A stretch of DNA of 64,000 nucleotides, from positions 1-64,000 of the forward strand of contig NZ_WMKZ01000019.1 of assembly GCF_019024285.1 (NCBI RefSeq). Direction: 5' to 3'. The translations under genes were made by a program, and so were the position numbers. Positions 36,697 to 45,933 of the stretch are shown in pieces. The notes beneath the pieces were generated by a model. That model saw only the letters and a program-made list of their open reading frames with translations, was not told the DNA's origin and ran no database searches. Origin of the DNA: Alkalihalobacterium elongatum (GTDB taxonomy: Bacteria; Bacillota; Bacilli; Bacillales; Bacillaceae_F). How positions within the stretch are numbered: position 1 is the first letter of the stretch; every line of letters begins with the position of its first letter.

Positions 36697-36740
36697 GGTT
36701 GACTCTTATGTGGCATTTCATTATGCCACTGGAGCCAACC
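36697..36740 (+). terminator. Terminator after yfhP (GACTC stem family)
   Basis: Outer arms GGTTG / CAACC and a perfect inner stem GTGGCAT / ATGCCAC with a 6-nt loop, followed by GTTTCCTTTTTAT. It may also affect the convergent yfhJ. Confidence 0.75.
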
Positions 36741-36770
36741 GTTTCCTTTTTATAAGAGGTAAACACATAT

Positions 36771-37037
36771 TTAGTTTTTTAAGCCATCATCTTCAAGTAA
36801 ATGTTTAAATTTCTCATTTTTTGAAGCGTATGAATGCAAATATGGTCCATAATTCGTTATCCATTGCATTACAATTTGCTCGGTTTTTTCGGGTCCCTCA
36901 TAGGTTCTTCCTGATTTAGCACGTGTTGCTTCAAAATCCTCCCATAAGCTTTCCACCCATTTTCGAGCTTGGCCATAAGATAATTTATCATTTCGTCTCA
37001 TTAATTGGTCCGCTAAGCGCTCAAATCGTTCATTCAT
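36771..37037 (-). CDS. yfhJ: YfhJ-like protein
   Basis: An 88-aa soluble, helical protein (YGQARKWVESLWEDFEATRAK) matching the conserved Bacillus protein YfhJ in length and in position next to sspK. AGGAGG precedes the ATG. The function is unknown. Confidence 0.8.
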   Translation of the reverse strand: MNERFERLADQLMRRNDKLSYGQARKWVESLWEDFEATRAKSGRTYEGPEKTEQIVMQWITNYGPYLHSYASKNEKFKHLLEDDGLKN

Positions 37038-37069
37038 TTAACTTTACCTCCTATAACAATTATTGCATA

Positions 37070-37099
37070 TCATATGATGGCTTGTACCATCTCATACTA
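37070..37099 (+). promoter_or_regulatory. Sigma-G-like promoter of sspK
   Basis: A TCATA -35 element (37070-37074), an 18-nt spacer and CATACTA (37093-37099), which fits the forespore sigma-G -10 CATNNTA; the -35 differs from GNATR at one base. It lies about 70 bp before the sspK start. Confidence 0.55.
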
Positions 37100-37170
37100 T
37101 AAGAGAAGCAAGCAATGATGCTTCAATGTTTGGTCCAACTTTAAGTTGTAGTTCAAAGGAGGGTTCACCG

Positions 37171-37317
37171 ATGCGTAACAAAGAGAAAGGATTTCCAAAC
37201 CGTATGTCATTTTCGGGAGAACCAAGAGCAAAAGAAGAATATTCTTCTAAACGAGCTGACGGTAGCATTCGAGATCATCCCCAACAGCGGATGAAGCAAT
37301 CGAATCAATCTCGCTAA
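37171..37317 (+). CDS. sspK: Small acid-soluble spore protein K
   Basis: A 48-aa minor [32 protein letters not shown] and HPQQRM match B. subtilis SspK. The start is ATG 37171, preceded by GGAGGG with 7-nt spacing; the longer open frame begins inside the promoter region. Expression in the forespore is expected and a sigma-G-like promoter is present. Confidence 0.93.
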   Translation: MRNKEKGFPNRMSFSGEPRAKEEYSSKRADGSIRDHPQQRMKQSNQSR

Positions 37318-37361
37318 ATGATTTTGATTTCATTTCTCTAAGCTATTAGGAGGTGTTTACC

Positions 37362-37508
37362 TTGCATAAGGTAAGAGGTAAAAACTACGCTGATCCATTC
37401 CAATCTCCACGAGCTAATCCAAAGCATGCATTCCATCAAGTGAACGGTGAAACAGAAAGAGGTCTCCACAACTACGTTCTTAAAGTTCAAACAAGAAAAC
37501 GTTCGTAA
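37362..37508 (+). CDS. YpzG-like small protein
   Basis: A 48-aa basic protein starting at TTG after TTAGGAGG (8-nt spacing). The segment DPFQSPRANPKHAFHQVNGE and the end VQTRKRS are characteristic of the YpzG family of small Bacillus proteins. It is probably sporulation-related given its place 44 bp behind sspK, but no function is known. Confidence 0.8.
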   Translation: MHKVRGKNYADPFQSPRANPKHAFHQVNGETERGLHNYVLKVQTRKRS

Positions 37509-37555
37509 CTCTCATGAACGTTTAAGTCTTCACAACCTTTTCCTTCCTTATTTTA

Positions 37556-37588
37556 AAGGAGAAGCAACTCCTCTGCTTCTCCTTTTTT
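37556..37588 (+). terminator. Terminator of the sspK-ypzG-like unit
   Basis: A perfect 11-bp stem AAGGAGAAGCA / TGCTTCTCCTT with a 7-nt loop and T6. It also separates the convergent yfhH. Confidence 0.9.
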
Positions 37589-37603
37589 CTTGACTAAATT
37601 GAC

Positions 37604-37912
37604 TTATTTATTTTTCAATAAAGAAATTGGTACCCCTTCTAGTTCACTGCTTCCATTTCGGAAACCCCAAGCAAACCTTCCGTTCATATACGAAATTACA
37701 AAGGTTGATTGATCATCGACCATTTCATATGTTGTCCCTGGTTGATAATCTTCAGGATCAAGTAAATAAGCTTTGGCAAGAAGCATTTTACGCTCATAGA
37801 CAGCAAACTCACTAACCATTCCCATTTGTTCTGCTTTTTTTGCTTTTTCATTTAACCGTCCTATTTCATTATTGAGTTCATAGGCCGTCATTTCACTATA
37901 ACGCTTTTCCAT
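37604..37912 (-). CDS. yfhH: YfhH family protein
   Basis: A 102-aa protein: an N-terminal helical half (YELNNEIGRLNEKAKKAEQ) and a C-terminal small beta domain (GTTYEMVDDQSTFVISYMNG, then RFAWGFRNGS), as in the YfhH family whose C-terminus resembles an SH3-like fold. ATG 37912 follows GGAGG by 7 nt; the upstream extension to 37939 covers that site. It lies in the recX-yfhH synteny block. The function is unknown. Confidence 0.85.
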   Translation of the reverse strand: MEKRYSEMTAYELNNEIGRLNEKAKKAEQMGMVSEFAVYERKMLLAKAYLLDPEDYQPGTTYEMVDDQSTFVISYMNGRFAWGFRNGSSELEGVPISLLKNK

Positions 37913-38001
37913 TTCCACGCCTCCATCGGCTTTAACCATATTATTTACTTATTATAATTGATTTTCGCTAATGGAACCAATAACAATGCTTTCCTCTCAC
38001 G

Positions 38002-39675
38002 CTATAAAATGAGATAGGCAAAAATCAAACCAATCACACCTGAAAAAAATGCATAATAAAACATAGGTAATAATGTTAACCGAATGATGGGTCCTTCCTT
38101 ACCTAATAAGCCAACAACTGAAGCTGCTGCCACTACATTTAGCACACAAATCATATTTCCTCCATTGGACCCTAGAACTTGTAATGCTAAGACTAACATA
38201 GGATCAACGCCAATTTGATCTGCAACGCTAAATTGAAAAAGGGAAAACATCATATTACTAAATGTCGCACTACCAGATACAAATGATCCAAGTGCTCCGA
38301 TAAAAGGCGCTACAAGCGGCCAGCTTCCCCCCAATGCACCTGATACCGTATTTGCTAATTCCATCGGCATACTCTCCAAACCAGCTCCGTTTACGCCAGA
38401 ATTAATGAAAATACGTACCATTGGAACTGCTGTAAACAATGTAACAGCGCTTCCTACAACAGCTTGGGCGGAAGAGCCAATTGCTGTTTTTATTTTGGCA
38501 GTGTTCATCTTATGAATCACAAAAGTAATTAGGACAACCATTACGAAAATCGTTCCAGGTAAGTATAGCGGCTCAAGACTAGTACTAATATTTGTATTTA
38601 AAATATTGGGCCAGCTTAATCGTACAGATTGAAACCAAGCTTTAAATGGCAATACTTCTAGTCGCGTTAGAACGAGAAAAAGTCCCACAAGTAAATAAGG
38701 CACCCAAGCCATAACTAAGTTTAATGAAGGATCTTTTTTTTCTTTCTTATGAGAAGTTAAGACTTTTCCTACCCAGTCAGGTGACCATTTTTCACTTGGA
38801 GCAAAGTCCCAAGCTTGTTTTGGAAGTAGGAAGCCTCTTTTAGCCGCAGGAACTACGACCATTAATCCAAATAATCCACCAAAGATAGATGGAAACTCTG
38901 GACCAAGAAAAACAGCTACTAGTAAGGCCGGGACGGTAAATGCTAGCCCTGCAAATAACGCGAACTTCCAGACTTGCAAGCCTTCTCGCCATGATTTGTT
39001 CTCACCAAAAAAGCGCGTCAACATGACGACAAGAATGAGTGGCATAAATGTGCCAACAAATATATCTATTTGCATGACTTGAGCTCCAACACCTTTAATA
39101 TACTCTCCAATATGAGTAGGGTCAGTTAAATAAGGTGTCACTACAGCTGCTATTTGAGAACCTTCTTGCAACCCCTGTTCTACCCCGACAATAACAGGTG
39201 TCCCTACTGCCCCAAAAGAAACAGGGCTACTATCAGCTATCAAGGCGAGGACAACGGCTGCTAATGGAGGAAAACCTAGTGCAACTAGAAGAGGAGCTGC
39301 AATTGCTGCTGGAGTCCCAAAACCTGCTGCCCCTTCAATAAAAGCTCCAAAAAGCCATGCAATAATAATGAGCTGAACTCTTCTATCAGGGCTAATTTCT
39401 AAAAAGCTATTTCTAATTGTCGTTATAGCCCCACTTAGCTGCAAAGTATTTAATAATAAGATAGCTCCAAAGACAATATATAAGATTGAAAAACCAATAA
39501 TAATTCCCTCTAAAGACGCCGCAACAATTTGAACAAAAGGAACTTTCCAATACAAGTACGCTAATAAGCCCGTTGCAACTAAGCTAATTGGCATCGCTTT
39601 TATCGCAGGCATCCTCAATACTACTAGAAACAATAAAACGGCAATGATTGGAGTTAAAGCTACGATGCTACTCAC
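38002..39675 (-). CDS. lctP: L-lactate permease (LctP/LldP family)
   Basis: A 557-aa membrane protein with about 12-14 TM segments, carrying the family features [30 protein letters not shown] and [12 protein letters not shown]. It imports lactate (or glycolate) with protons. It starts at GTG 39675 after AAAGGGAG. It sits between yfhH and recX, where B. subtilis has no such gene, so it is an insertion into the syntenic block. No lactate dehydrogenase/oxidase genes are adjacent. Confidence 0.92.
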   Translation of the reverse strand: MSSIVALTPIIAVLLFLVVLRMPAIKAMPISLVATGLLAYLYWKVPFVQIVAASLEGIIIGFSILYIVFGAILLLNTLQLSGAITTIRNSFLEISPDRRVQLIIIAWLFGAFIEGAAGFGTPAAIAAPLLVALGFPPLAAVVLALIADSSPVSFGAVGTPVIVGVEQGLQEGSQIAAVVTPYLTDPTHIGEYIKGVGAQVMQIDIFVGTFMPLILVVMLTRFFGENKSWREGLQVWKFALFAGLAFTVPALLVAVFLGPEFPSIFGGLFGLMVVVPAAKRGFLLPKQAWDFAPSEKWSPDWVGKVLTSHKKEKKDPSLNLVMAWVPYLLVGLFLVLTRLEVLPFKAWFQSVRLSWPNILNTNISTSLEPLYLPGTIFVMVVLITFVIHKMNTAKIKTAIGSSAQAVVGSAVTLFTAVPMVRIFINSGVNGAGLESMPMELANTVSGALGGSWPLVAPFIGALGSFVSGSATFSNMMFSLFQFSVADQIGVDPMLVLALQVLGSNGGNMICVLNVVAAASVVGLLGKEGPIIRLTLLPMFYYAFFSGVIGLIFAYLIL

Positions 39676-39768
39676 AAAAATTTACTCCCTTTCTATCGCT
39701 TAGATATAACCATAATAACAAAGTATGTTCAATCATTCACAATCTCTTTGTTATTATTTTATGACATT

Positions 39769-40578
39769 TTATTGTTCCCTATTTTCCTCTAAGTATTGAT
39801 CAATGAGGTCTAGTGGAAATCCTTTTTTATAAAGCCACTGCTTCATTTTATATCGATATTCATAATCCCCTAAATGAGCAAACTTTTTTTTGCCCTTTTC
39901 AGCTTGGAATGAGATAGCTTCCCACTTTTGATCATTATCAAAGGAAACTGTGCTTGTCCTAATCCCTTCCTCAATGGCTTCATATGAATACCCTTTGGCT
40001 AGAAGTTGGCGTGTAATTCTTTGTTGATATGCTTGTTCTGACTCCCTTAACGTTTTCTTCGCTTGTTTCTCGATCCATTTTAAAATATGTTCTAATTGTT
40101 CAGCATATGTATATTCATCAAGAGCCTCTAATGCTATCTTTCCGTAAATTCCTTTCTTTGAAAGCTCCTGTTTAATATTCTTAGGGCCTTTTACTCCAGT
40201 ATTTTTTTTCGTACGTACAAAAGCAGTTGCAAAATCATTATCATTTAAAAAGTTATATTCATTGAGCTTTTTAAGTACTAAGGATATTTCTTGGTCGGCA
40301 AATTCTTTTCTTTTTAAATAGTCGATGACTTCTTTTTCTGATCTCATCCGGTACGATAAATAGGATAATGCTAAGTTATAGGCTTTTTTCACTTTATCTT
40401 CAGCCAGTATTTTTTCAACTGCTTCAACATCAATCTCCATTCCTTTTTTAAGACCCCAAGAAATAAGTACATCTTGATCAACACTAAACCCGTACTCTTC
40501 TCCGGCTCCATTATCGATAAAGATATTAAAACGCTCAGCATTATTTTTTTGCGTAGTAATTTTTGTAATAACAGCCAT
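39769..40578 (-). CDS. recX: RecA regulatory protein RecX
   Basis: A 269-aa all-helical protein with the repeated three-helix RecX units (ALSYLSYRMRSEKEVIDYLK, LNDNDFATAFVRTK, GIYGKIALEAL). It binds RecA filaments and modulates recombination. The length is typical of Bacillus RecX. ATG 40578 is preceded by AGGAG; the frame opens 9 nt further up. It is divergent from yfhF, as in B. subtilis. Confidence 0.93.
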   Translation of the reverse strand: MAVITKITTQKNNAERFNIFIDNGAGEEYGFSVDQDVLISWGLKKGMEIDVEAVEKILAEDKVKKAYNLALSYLSYRMRSEKEVIDYLKRKEFADQEISLVLKKLNEYNFLNDNDFATAFVRTKKNTGVKGPKNIKQELSKKGIYGKIALEALDEYTYAEQLEHILKWIEKQAKKTLRESEQAYQQRITRQLLAKGYSYEAIEEGIRTSTVSFDNDQKWEAISFQAEKGKKKFAHLGDYEYRYKMKQWLYKKGFPLDLIDQYLEENREQ

Positions 40579-40759
40579 CCAACCCAACTCCTTTCTTCAG
40601 TGGTTTGTATCATTAAAGGTTTTGTTAATATTATGGATATAGGTTGATTTAACAACCTTATTTTAAAAGGTATTTTACTTTTGTAATTTTTATAAATTAC
40701 TTATACTATAACTAAACAATAGTTGAACATCCATTAAATTCTTGAAAGGCGGTGGTTTT

Positions 40760-41668
40760 ATGAATATTGCAATTGCTGGAGGTACTGGCTTTATCGGTAC
40801 AGAACTAACACAACATTTCACAAAACAAGGTCATCAAATTTATATTTTAACGCGAACGCCTAAAGAAAAGAAGGAGAACATTAACTTTATTCAATGGTTA
40901 GTTCCAGATTCTAAGCCACATGAGAAGCTTCCCAAAATTGATGTATTTATTAATTTAGCTGGAGAGTCGATTGGTGCTGGTCGCTGGACTCAGCAGAGAA
41001 AAGAGCGAATTTTAAAAAGCAGAATTACAGCTACGAAAGCTGCCGTTTCGTTGATGGAACAACTAGAACATAAGCCTTCAGTGTTTATTAACGCTTCTGC
41101 AATTGGTGTATATGGGCATTCTAATACGATTACCTTTACAGAAAAAAATACCGACGGAGGCAAACAAAATTTTTTAAAAGACGTTGTAGTACAATGGGAG
41201 AAAGAGGCAGAAAAAGCCAAAAATATCAGTATCCGCACCGTCCTACCTCGCCTAGGGTTGGTCTTAGATAAAAATGAAGGTGCACTACCTAAGATGTTGC
41301 TTCCCTACGAGTTGTTTGCTGGGGGAGCTTTAGGATCAGGAGAACAATGGTATTCATGGATTCACATTCAAGATGTTGTTGGAATGATTGAGTTTGCGAT
41401 AAATAATGACCAAATAGAGGGAGCCTTAAATGTAACTTCACCTAACCCTGTTCAGATGAAAGAAATGGGCAAAGCTATTGCTTCTGCTTTAAAACGCCCG
41501 CATTGGTTACCGACACCTTCTTTTGCATTAAAACTAATTTTAGGTGAAATGAGTGCCTTACTCCTTGAAGGACAGCGAGTCATACCTGATAAAGCTATTC
41601 ACCATGGTTTTACGTTTTCTTTTCCATCCATTGACGGGGCGTTAAAGCATTTATTAGCAAATGATTAA
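40760..41668 (+). CDS. yfhF: YfhF-like NAD-dependent epimerase (TIGR01777, SDR39U1-like)
   Basis: A 302-aa extended SDR with Rossmann motif IAGGTGFIGTEL at the N-terminus, FINLAGESIGAGRWT, and the C-terminal DUF1731 region (KRPHWLPTPSFALKLILGEM). The family is uncharacterised, although often linked to cell division or plastid functions in other lineages. ATG 40760 is preceded by AAAGGCGGTGG; the longer frame contains this site. Confidence 0.9.
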   Translation: MNIAIAGGTGFIGTELTQHFTKQGHQIYILTRTPKEKKENINFIQWLVPDSKPHEKLPKIDVFINLAGESIGAGRWTQQRKERILKSRITATKAAVSLMEQLEHKPSVFINASAIGVYGHSNTITFTEKNTDGGKQNFLKDVVVQWEKEAEKAKNISIRTVLPRLGLVLDKNEGALPKMLLPYELFAGGALGSGEQWYSWIHIQDVVGMIEFAINNDQIEGALNVTSPNPVQMKEMGKAIASALKRPHWLPTPSFALKLILGEMSALLLEGQRVIPDKAIHHGFTFSFPSIDGALKHLLAND

Positions 41669-41793
41669 TATGAAATCATAGTCCTTATGTAATTCATAAT
41701 TTTGCTAATCCAAAATTTGCTTATAGTAATAGAATATTTTTCCTTCAATATACTCATACTGTAATTATCACTTCAATACTAGGAGGAAAAATT

Positions 41794-41904
41794 ATGGAGA
41801 AAAAGAAACGTCGTGACCAACAAGAAAGACATACTCTAAAAAAGGCACAACAAGTAACATATCAATCAGAATTCAAAGCTGCTGATCGTGCTGCTCGCAG
41901 ATAA
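41794..41904 (+). CDS. yfhE: YfhE family small protein
   Basis: A 36-aa highly charged protein beginning MEKKKRRDQQERHTLKKAQQ and ending in DRAARR, matching the tiny conserved YfhE family. AGGAGGAAAAATT precedes the ATG. It lies between yfhF and yfhD as in B. subtilis. Probably sporulation-associated; no function is known. Confidence 0.88.
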   Translation: MEKKKRRDQQERHTLKKAQQVTYQSEFKAADRAARR

Positions 41905-42030
41905 TTAGTCTGGGTACCTTTTTTGTGTTTGGAAAATATTTTATCACATGAACGTTAAGCTCCTTTCTCAAAATAACAATAGGTGTTGTTATAGATACAA
42001 CATCGATAATTAAGCGAGGAGGGTTCTTAA

Positions 42031-42189
42031 ATGGGTAAAAAGCGAAAAAAACAACAACAAATTGCTAATGTAGATAACGATGGAATGAATGTAGAGTACT
42101 CTGCAGAATTAGCTGATGCTGAAGATATTGAAGCAAATGAACGCGCAGCTGCTGCTGATCGACGCGCAAAAAAGAAGAAAAATAAATAG
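42031..42189 (+). CDS. yfhD: YfhD family small protein
   Basis: A 52-aa protein starting MGKKRKKQQQ with an acidic middle (VEYSAELADAEDIEANERA) and a basic tail (RRAKKKKNK), typical of the YfhD family in spore-formers. GAGGAGGG precedes the ATG. Likely expressed in sporulation; no function is known. Confidence 0.88.
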   Translation: MGKKRKKQQQIANVDNDGMNVEYSAELADAEDIEANERAAAADRRAKKKKNK

Positions 42190-42213
42190 CTCCCAATAAA
42201 AATTTAAATACTT

Positions 42214-42281
42214 AAACTAGCGGTTGACTTTCGAAGCAGTAAGATAATGCTCTTAAGTCAGCCGTTTTAGTTTGATTTTTT
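42214..42281 (+). terminator. Terminator after yfhD (GGTTGACTT family)
   Basis: A long imperfect stem: left arm AAACTAGCGGTTGACTT (42214-42230), right arm AAGTCAGCCGTTTTAGTTT, followed by GATTTTTT. The remaining bases up to the ectA leader (42282-42527) show no gene. Confidence 0.75.
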
Positions 42282-42527
42282 AGTCATTAACAACTTGTTT
42301 TATAGCCAAAAATCAGCAACACAATGTTCTTTAAGACTGCTTATATAATAATTCGTCATCTTTTGTTAGATTTGCTCACATTTTTTCAAATTGTTCGAAA
42401 ACACTAAGATATGGAAGGAATATGAAAGATACGTGCTCTTAATAGATGGTAACGTAAGTCATCCTAATTAATCATTGATTATCCTTAAATAGCTGGTTTG
42501 CTTTAATTTCCACATCCCCTTATCATT

Positions 42528-42533
42528 TATAAT
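42528..42533 (+). promoter_or_regulatory. Probable -10 element of the ectABC operon
   Basis: A perfect TATAAT 91 bp before ectA. No convincing -35 lies at 16-18 bp, so the promoter may need an activator or respond to osmotic conditions. Confidence 0.5.
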
Positions 42534-42565
42534 AGCTAAGTTAAATATTTATAAATCATCCATTT

Positions 42566-42622
42566 AAGGAGGAATACGCTATTATTTACAATAATTTGCG
42601 ATTTGTAGGTGAAAAGCGATGA
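42566..42622 (+). other. Orphan Shine-Dalgarno and possible leader mini-ORF before ectA
   Basis: A perfect AAGGAGG (42566-42572) is followed 8 nt later not by ATG/GTG/TTG but by ATT 42581. From there a 13-codon frame runs to TGA 42620-42622, which overlaps the ectA start (ATGA). It may be a translationally coupled leader peptide with a rare AUU start, or a relic of a lost start codon. Confidence 0.35.
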
Positions 42623-43143
42623 GTCAACTAACAAAGACACTTACCCAACCTATTCCAAACGTAACTTTTGAAAAGCCTTCTGTTGAAGATGGCGCTGCAA
42701 TGTGGGAACTTGTGAATAACTCTACGCTAGATTTAAATTCTTCATACAAATACATTATGTTTTGTGAGTTTTTTGCAGAAACATGTGTCGTAGCAAAAGA
42801 AAATGGCAAGGTGGTAGGGTTTGTTACAGCTTTCATACCTCCTACGAAACCAGATGTCATTTTTGTATGGCAAATCGGAGTTGATGCTTCTCAAAGAGGA
42901 AAGGGTCTTGCATCTCACCTTTTACAAGAGTTGATTATCCGAGAAGGTTGCCAAAACATTAATTATCTCGAAGCCACTGTTACACCTTCTAATCAGGCCT
43001 CTCAATCACTATTCCGACGCCTTGGGCGAGATCTCAAAACGACCTGCGAAGTGTTAGAATGTTTCTCTGAAGATTTGTTTCCTGGGGACGACCATGAAGC
43101 AGAACTTACTTTCCGAATTGGACCATTCAATAAAGATAAATAA
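42619..43143 (+). CDS. ectA: L-2,4-diaminobutyric acid acetyltransferase EctA
   Basis: A 174-aa GNAT acetyltransferase, second enzyme of ectoine synthesis, making N-gamma-acetyl-diaminobutyrate. It has GNAT motif A as WQIGVDASQRGKGLASHLLQ, and EATVTPSNQASQSLFRRLGR follows. The gene order ectA-ectB-ectC confirms the role. The immediate ribosome-binding site is AGGTGA; a much stronger orphan AAGGAGG lies 47 nt further upstream. Confidence 0.96.
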   Translation: MSQLTKTLTQPIPNVTFEKPSVEDGAAMWELVNNSTLDLNSSYKYIMFCEFFAETCVVAKENGKVVGFVTAFIPPTKPDVIFVWQIGVDASQRGKGLASHLLQELIIREGCQNINYLEATVTPSNQASQSLFRRLGRDLKTTCEVLECFSEDLFPGDDHEAELTFRIGPFNKDK

Positions 43144-43263
43144 TTACTTGTAAAAATTTATTAGGAATGCGCTTGATTCGATCGGCACATGTGAAACACT
43201 TCACAAAATTTTAGATTGATGATAATTCCTTTCTTACAAAATAAAAGGAGGATCTATATAAAA

Positions 43264-44547
43264 ATGGAAACGAATAATTTAAGTATTTTTAATGAATTAG
43301 AATCAGAGGTACGTAGTTATTGTAGAAGCTTTCCCGCTGTTTTTAACAAAGCAAAAGGTTACAAATTATGGGATGTTGAAGGAAATGAATATATTGATTT
43401 CTTCTCTGGTGCCGGTGCATTGAACTACGGTCACAATGATCCTAAAATGAAGGCTAAGCTAGTGGATTATATCTTAAATGATGGAATTGCCCATTCCTTA
43501 GATAAAGCCACTGAAGCAAAAGCAGAGTTTTTAGAGAAATTTAATAATGTAATTCTTAAACCTCGTAATATGGAATACAAAGTTATGTTCCCTGGACCAA
43601 CAGGAACAAACACAGTAGAAAGTGCATTAAAACTTGCAAGAAAAGTGACTGGCCGTACAGATGTAATTAGCTTTACTAATGGTTTTCACGGGATGACAAT
43701 TGGTTCTTTATCAGTAACAGGTAATTCCTTTAAACGTAAGGGTGCTGGTATTCCATTGCAACATGTCGTAACAATGCCATATGATAGCTTCGTCAATGAC
43801 GAACTCGACACTCTGGAGTATCTCGAGCGCTTTTTAGAAGATAACGGAAGCGGAGTTGAAATTCCTGCCGCTATGATCCTCGAGACAGTCCAAGGTGAAG
43901 GAGGCATTAATGCTGCCCGTTTCGAGTGGCTGCAAAAAGTAGAAAGCATTTGTCGCCGATGGGGAATTTTACTCATCATTGATGATGTTCAAGCAGGTGT
44001 GGGAAGAACAGGTACATTCTTCTCTTTTGAAGAAGCTGGTATTAAACCAGATATCGTTTGCTTATCAAAATCAATTGGCGGCTACGGTTTACCGCTTGCT
44101 TTAACTTTAATTAATCCTAAATATGATATTTGGGAGCCTGGTGAGCACAACGGAACATTCCGTGGCAATAACCTAGCATTTGTTACTGCAACTGAAGCAC
44201 TTACTTATTGGGAAAATGATGCTTTTGAGAAAAGTATCCAAAAGAAATCTAAAAAGATCTCTGAGTTTTTAGTTGGGCTTACTGTAAAGTACCCACAAAT
44301 TAAAGGTGAAGTTCGCGGTCGTGGATTTATGCAAGGAATTGTGACCGAGGTAGATGGCCTTGCTTCTGATATTGCGAAAGCTGCCTTTGAACGTGGTCTT
44401 ATCATGGAGACAGCAGGTCCAAATGATGAAGTATTTAAACTCTTCCCTGCTCTTACGATTGATGATGAAGGACTAGAAAAAGGTTTTGCTATTATCGAAG
44501 AAAGCATCCAAAGCCTAGTAAACGAAAAAGAACTCGTATCTTCATAA
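43264..44547 (+). CDS. ectB: Diaminobutyrate--2-oxoglutarate transaminase EctB
   Basis: A 427-aa class-III PLP aminotransferase converting aspartate-beta-semialdehyde to 2,4-diaminobutyrate, the first step of ectoine synthesis. The PLP lysine is Lys269 in [21 protein letters not shown] and [12 protein letters not shown] are characteristic of EctB. The start is ATG 43264 after AAAGGAGG; the upstream in-frame extension to 43216 is not needed. Confidence 0.96.
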   Translation: METNNLSIFNELESEVRSYCRSFPAVFNKAKGYKLWDVEGNEYIDFFSGAGALNYGHNDPKMKAKLVDYILNDGIAHSLDKATEAKAEFLEKFNNVILKPRNMEYKVMFPGPTGTNTVESALKLARKVTGRTDVISFTNGFHGMTIGSLSVTGNSFKRKGAGIPLQHVVTMPYDSFVNDELDTLEYLERFLEDNGSGVEIPAAMILETVQGEGGINAARFEWLQKVESICRRWGILLIIDDVQAGVGRTGTFFSFEEAGIKPDIVCLSKSIGGYGLPLALTLINPKYDIWEPGEHNGTFRGNNLAFVTATEALTYWENDAFEKSIQKKSKKISEFLVGLTVKYPQIKGEVRGRGFMQGIVTEVDGLASDIAKAAFERGLIMETAGPNDEVFKLFPALTIDDEGLEKGFAIIEESIQSLVNEKELVSS

Positions 44548-44567
44548 GATTATAACTATAGAAAGGT

Positions 44568-44590
44568 ATCAGCGCCATAAATGCGCTGAT
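44568..44590 (+). other. mRNA hairpin between ectB and ectC
   Basis: A perfect 8-bp GC-rich stem ATCAGCGC / GCGCTGAT with a 7-nt loop and no T-run, 20 bp after the ectB stop. It may act as an RNA-stability or processing element rather than a terminator. Confidence 0.5.
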
Positions 44591-44636
44591 GCTAAATATC
44601 ATATCTTAAATACAAAATTATTGGAGGAAACTACAA

Positions 44637-45026
44637 ATGAAAGTCATTAAATTAGAAGATGTTATTGGAACTGAAAATGAAGTAAAAAGTGATAATTGGA
44701 TTAGCCGTAGGTTATTATTTAAGAAGGACGGAATGGGATACTCCGTAAATGATACAATTATTAAAGAAGGTACAGAAACTCACATTTGGTACCAAAATCA
44801 TTTAGAAGCGGTTTATTGTATTGAGGGTGAAGGTGAAGTAGAAACTTTAAGCGATAATAAAATTTATAAGATTACTCCGAACACTCTATATGCTTTAGAT
44901 AAACATGATGAGCACCTACTTCGTGCAACAAAAGGCGATATGCGCATGGTGTGTGTATTTAACCCACCACTTACTGGACGAGAAGTTCATGATGAAAATG
45001 GCGTATATCCAGTTGATGAAGACTAA
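44637..45026 (+). CDS. ectC: L-ectoine synthase EctC
   Basis: A 129-aa cupin that closes the ring of N-gamma-acetyl-diaminobutyrate to ectoine. [36 protein letters not shown] and [19 protein letters not shown] are hallmark EctC segments with the metal-binding residues. TTGGAGG precedes the ATG. There is no ectoine hydroxylase (ectD) or lysC-type aspartokinase behind it; the operon ends in a terminator. Confidence 0.96.
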   Translation: MKVIKLEDVIGTENEVKSDNWISRRLLFKKDGMGYSVNDTIIKEGTETHIWYQNHLEAVYCIEGEGEVETLSDNKIYKITPNTLYALDKHDEHLLRATKGDMRMVCVFNPPLTGREVHDENGVYPVDED

Positions 45027-45041
45027 TACTAAAACAACCTA

Positions 45042-45086
45042 AAAAAGCTGTGCTTAGGATTTGTATCCTACGGCACAGCTTTTTAT
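45042..45086 (+). terminator. Terminator of the ectABC operon
   Basis: An outer stem AAAAAGCTGTGC / GCACAGCTTTTT and an inner stem TAGGAT / ATCCTA, followed by TTTT. Confidence 0.9.
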
Positions 45087-45175
45087 TTTCTACTATGGTC
45101 TCTAATCATATTTCCATGCTTTGTACATATCTATGATAAAATAAAGGTGTATTATTATGTAAAGGAGACTATTAT

Positions 45176-45376
45176 ATGGAAGTGATTGCAGCGTTTAGTG
45201 TTATCTTATTTTTTATATTTGGTTTATTTCTTTTAAACATATTCACTAGTATTTGGGCTTATCGTGATGCTATTAGTAATGGAAATAGTAAGGAATATGC
45301 CCTGCTTGTTTTAATAGGAACCTTATTTTTTCCGATCCTAGGATTAATCGTTTATTTTTTCATTCGAAATGACTGA
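45176..45376 (+). CDS. Small two-TM membrane protein
   Basis: A 66-aa protein with two hydrophobic helices (about residues 5-28 and 42-62) joined by a short loop containing WAYRDAISNGNSKEYA; this YRDA(x)xRG-like loop resembles small PLDc_N-type membrane proteins. GGAG precedes the ATG. The function is unknown. Confidence 0.7.
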   Translation: MEVIAAFSVILFFIFGLFLLNIFTSIWAYRDAISNGNSKEYALLVLIGTLFFPILGLIVYFFIRND

Positions 45377-45392
45377 ACCAATAATACCTTTA

Positions 45393-45695
45393 TTAATGCA
45401 GAAGGATTTTTTGAAACTTAATATTATTCGAATTAATTCCAATTGTTTCTAATAAGTCCTTAACCTCATCTAATGAATCAGCAGGATATGCTGACTGACA
45501 AATATGATCTGTTTTGGACAATTTTTCTTCAGTTATTACTTCTTCTACCATGAGGTCTTTCATTGAAGATATAACTTTGATTACCTCTTCATCTCTCTCA
45601 AACGAAATGAGTCCAGTAACGTTGTTGTATAAAATAATAAGCGGTACATTTGTCAGTGGATGTACAAAATGTGCTTTATAAATAGCTTGTTCCAT
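45393..45695 (-). CDS. Uncharacterised small acidic protein
   Basis: A 100-aa soluble protein with strand-helix alternation (PLIILYNNVTGLISFERDEE, then DSLDEVKDLLETIGINSNN) and no recognised motif. A strong AAGGAGGGG precedes the ATG, supporting translation. It converges on the small membrane protein with only 16 bp between them. I do not recognise the family. Confidence 0.65.
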   Translation of the reverse strand: MEQAIYKAHFVHPLTNVPLIILYNNVTGLISFERDEEVIKVISSMKDLMVEEVITEEKLSKTDHICQSAYPADSLDEVKDLLETIGINSNNIKFQKILLH

Positions 45696-45803
45696 AGTTC
45701 AAACCCCTCCTTCTTACTTTAGTTCATATTCTACCATGAAAAAATGAAAGTCTCACATAAATTGAAACTTTTTCAGAACCAATCGAGTTGTTACAGCGCT
45801 TAT

Positions 45804-45845
45804 CTCCCACTTAGCTACCGCTTCCTCGAAGGCTTAAAGTGGGAG
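45804..45845. repeat. Intergenic hairpin of unknown role
   Basis: A perfect 9-bp inverted repeat CTCCCACTT / AAGTGGGAG enclosing 24 nt, with no adjacent T-run, in a 238-bp region without a gene. It could be the remnant end of a mobile element or part of a small RNA. Confidence 0.4.
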
Positions 45846-45875
45846 TCTTAGTGCCAGTAGAACTAGATAAAAATA

Positions 45876-45924
45876 AGGATGACTCATAGGCTGCTTATAT
45901 CGAAGCCCCTCCTTGAATCATCCT
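45876..45924 (-). terminator. Terminator of the 54-aa membrane protein gene
   Basis: Arms AGGATGACTCA / TGAATCATCCT (one mismatch) and an inner GGCT / AGCC; on the minus strand it is followed by TATTTTTAT, 10 bp after the small gene's stop. It belongs to the GACTC stem group. Confidence 0.7.
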
Positions 45925-45933
45925 CATCTTAAT

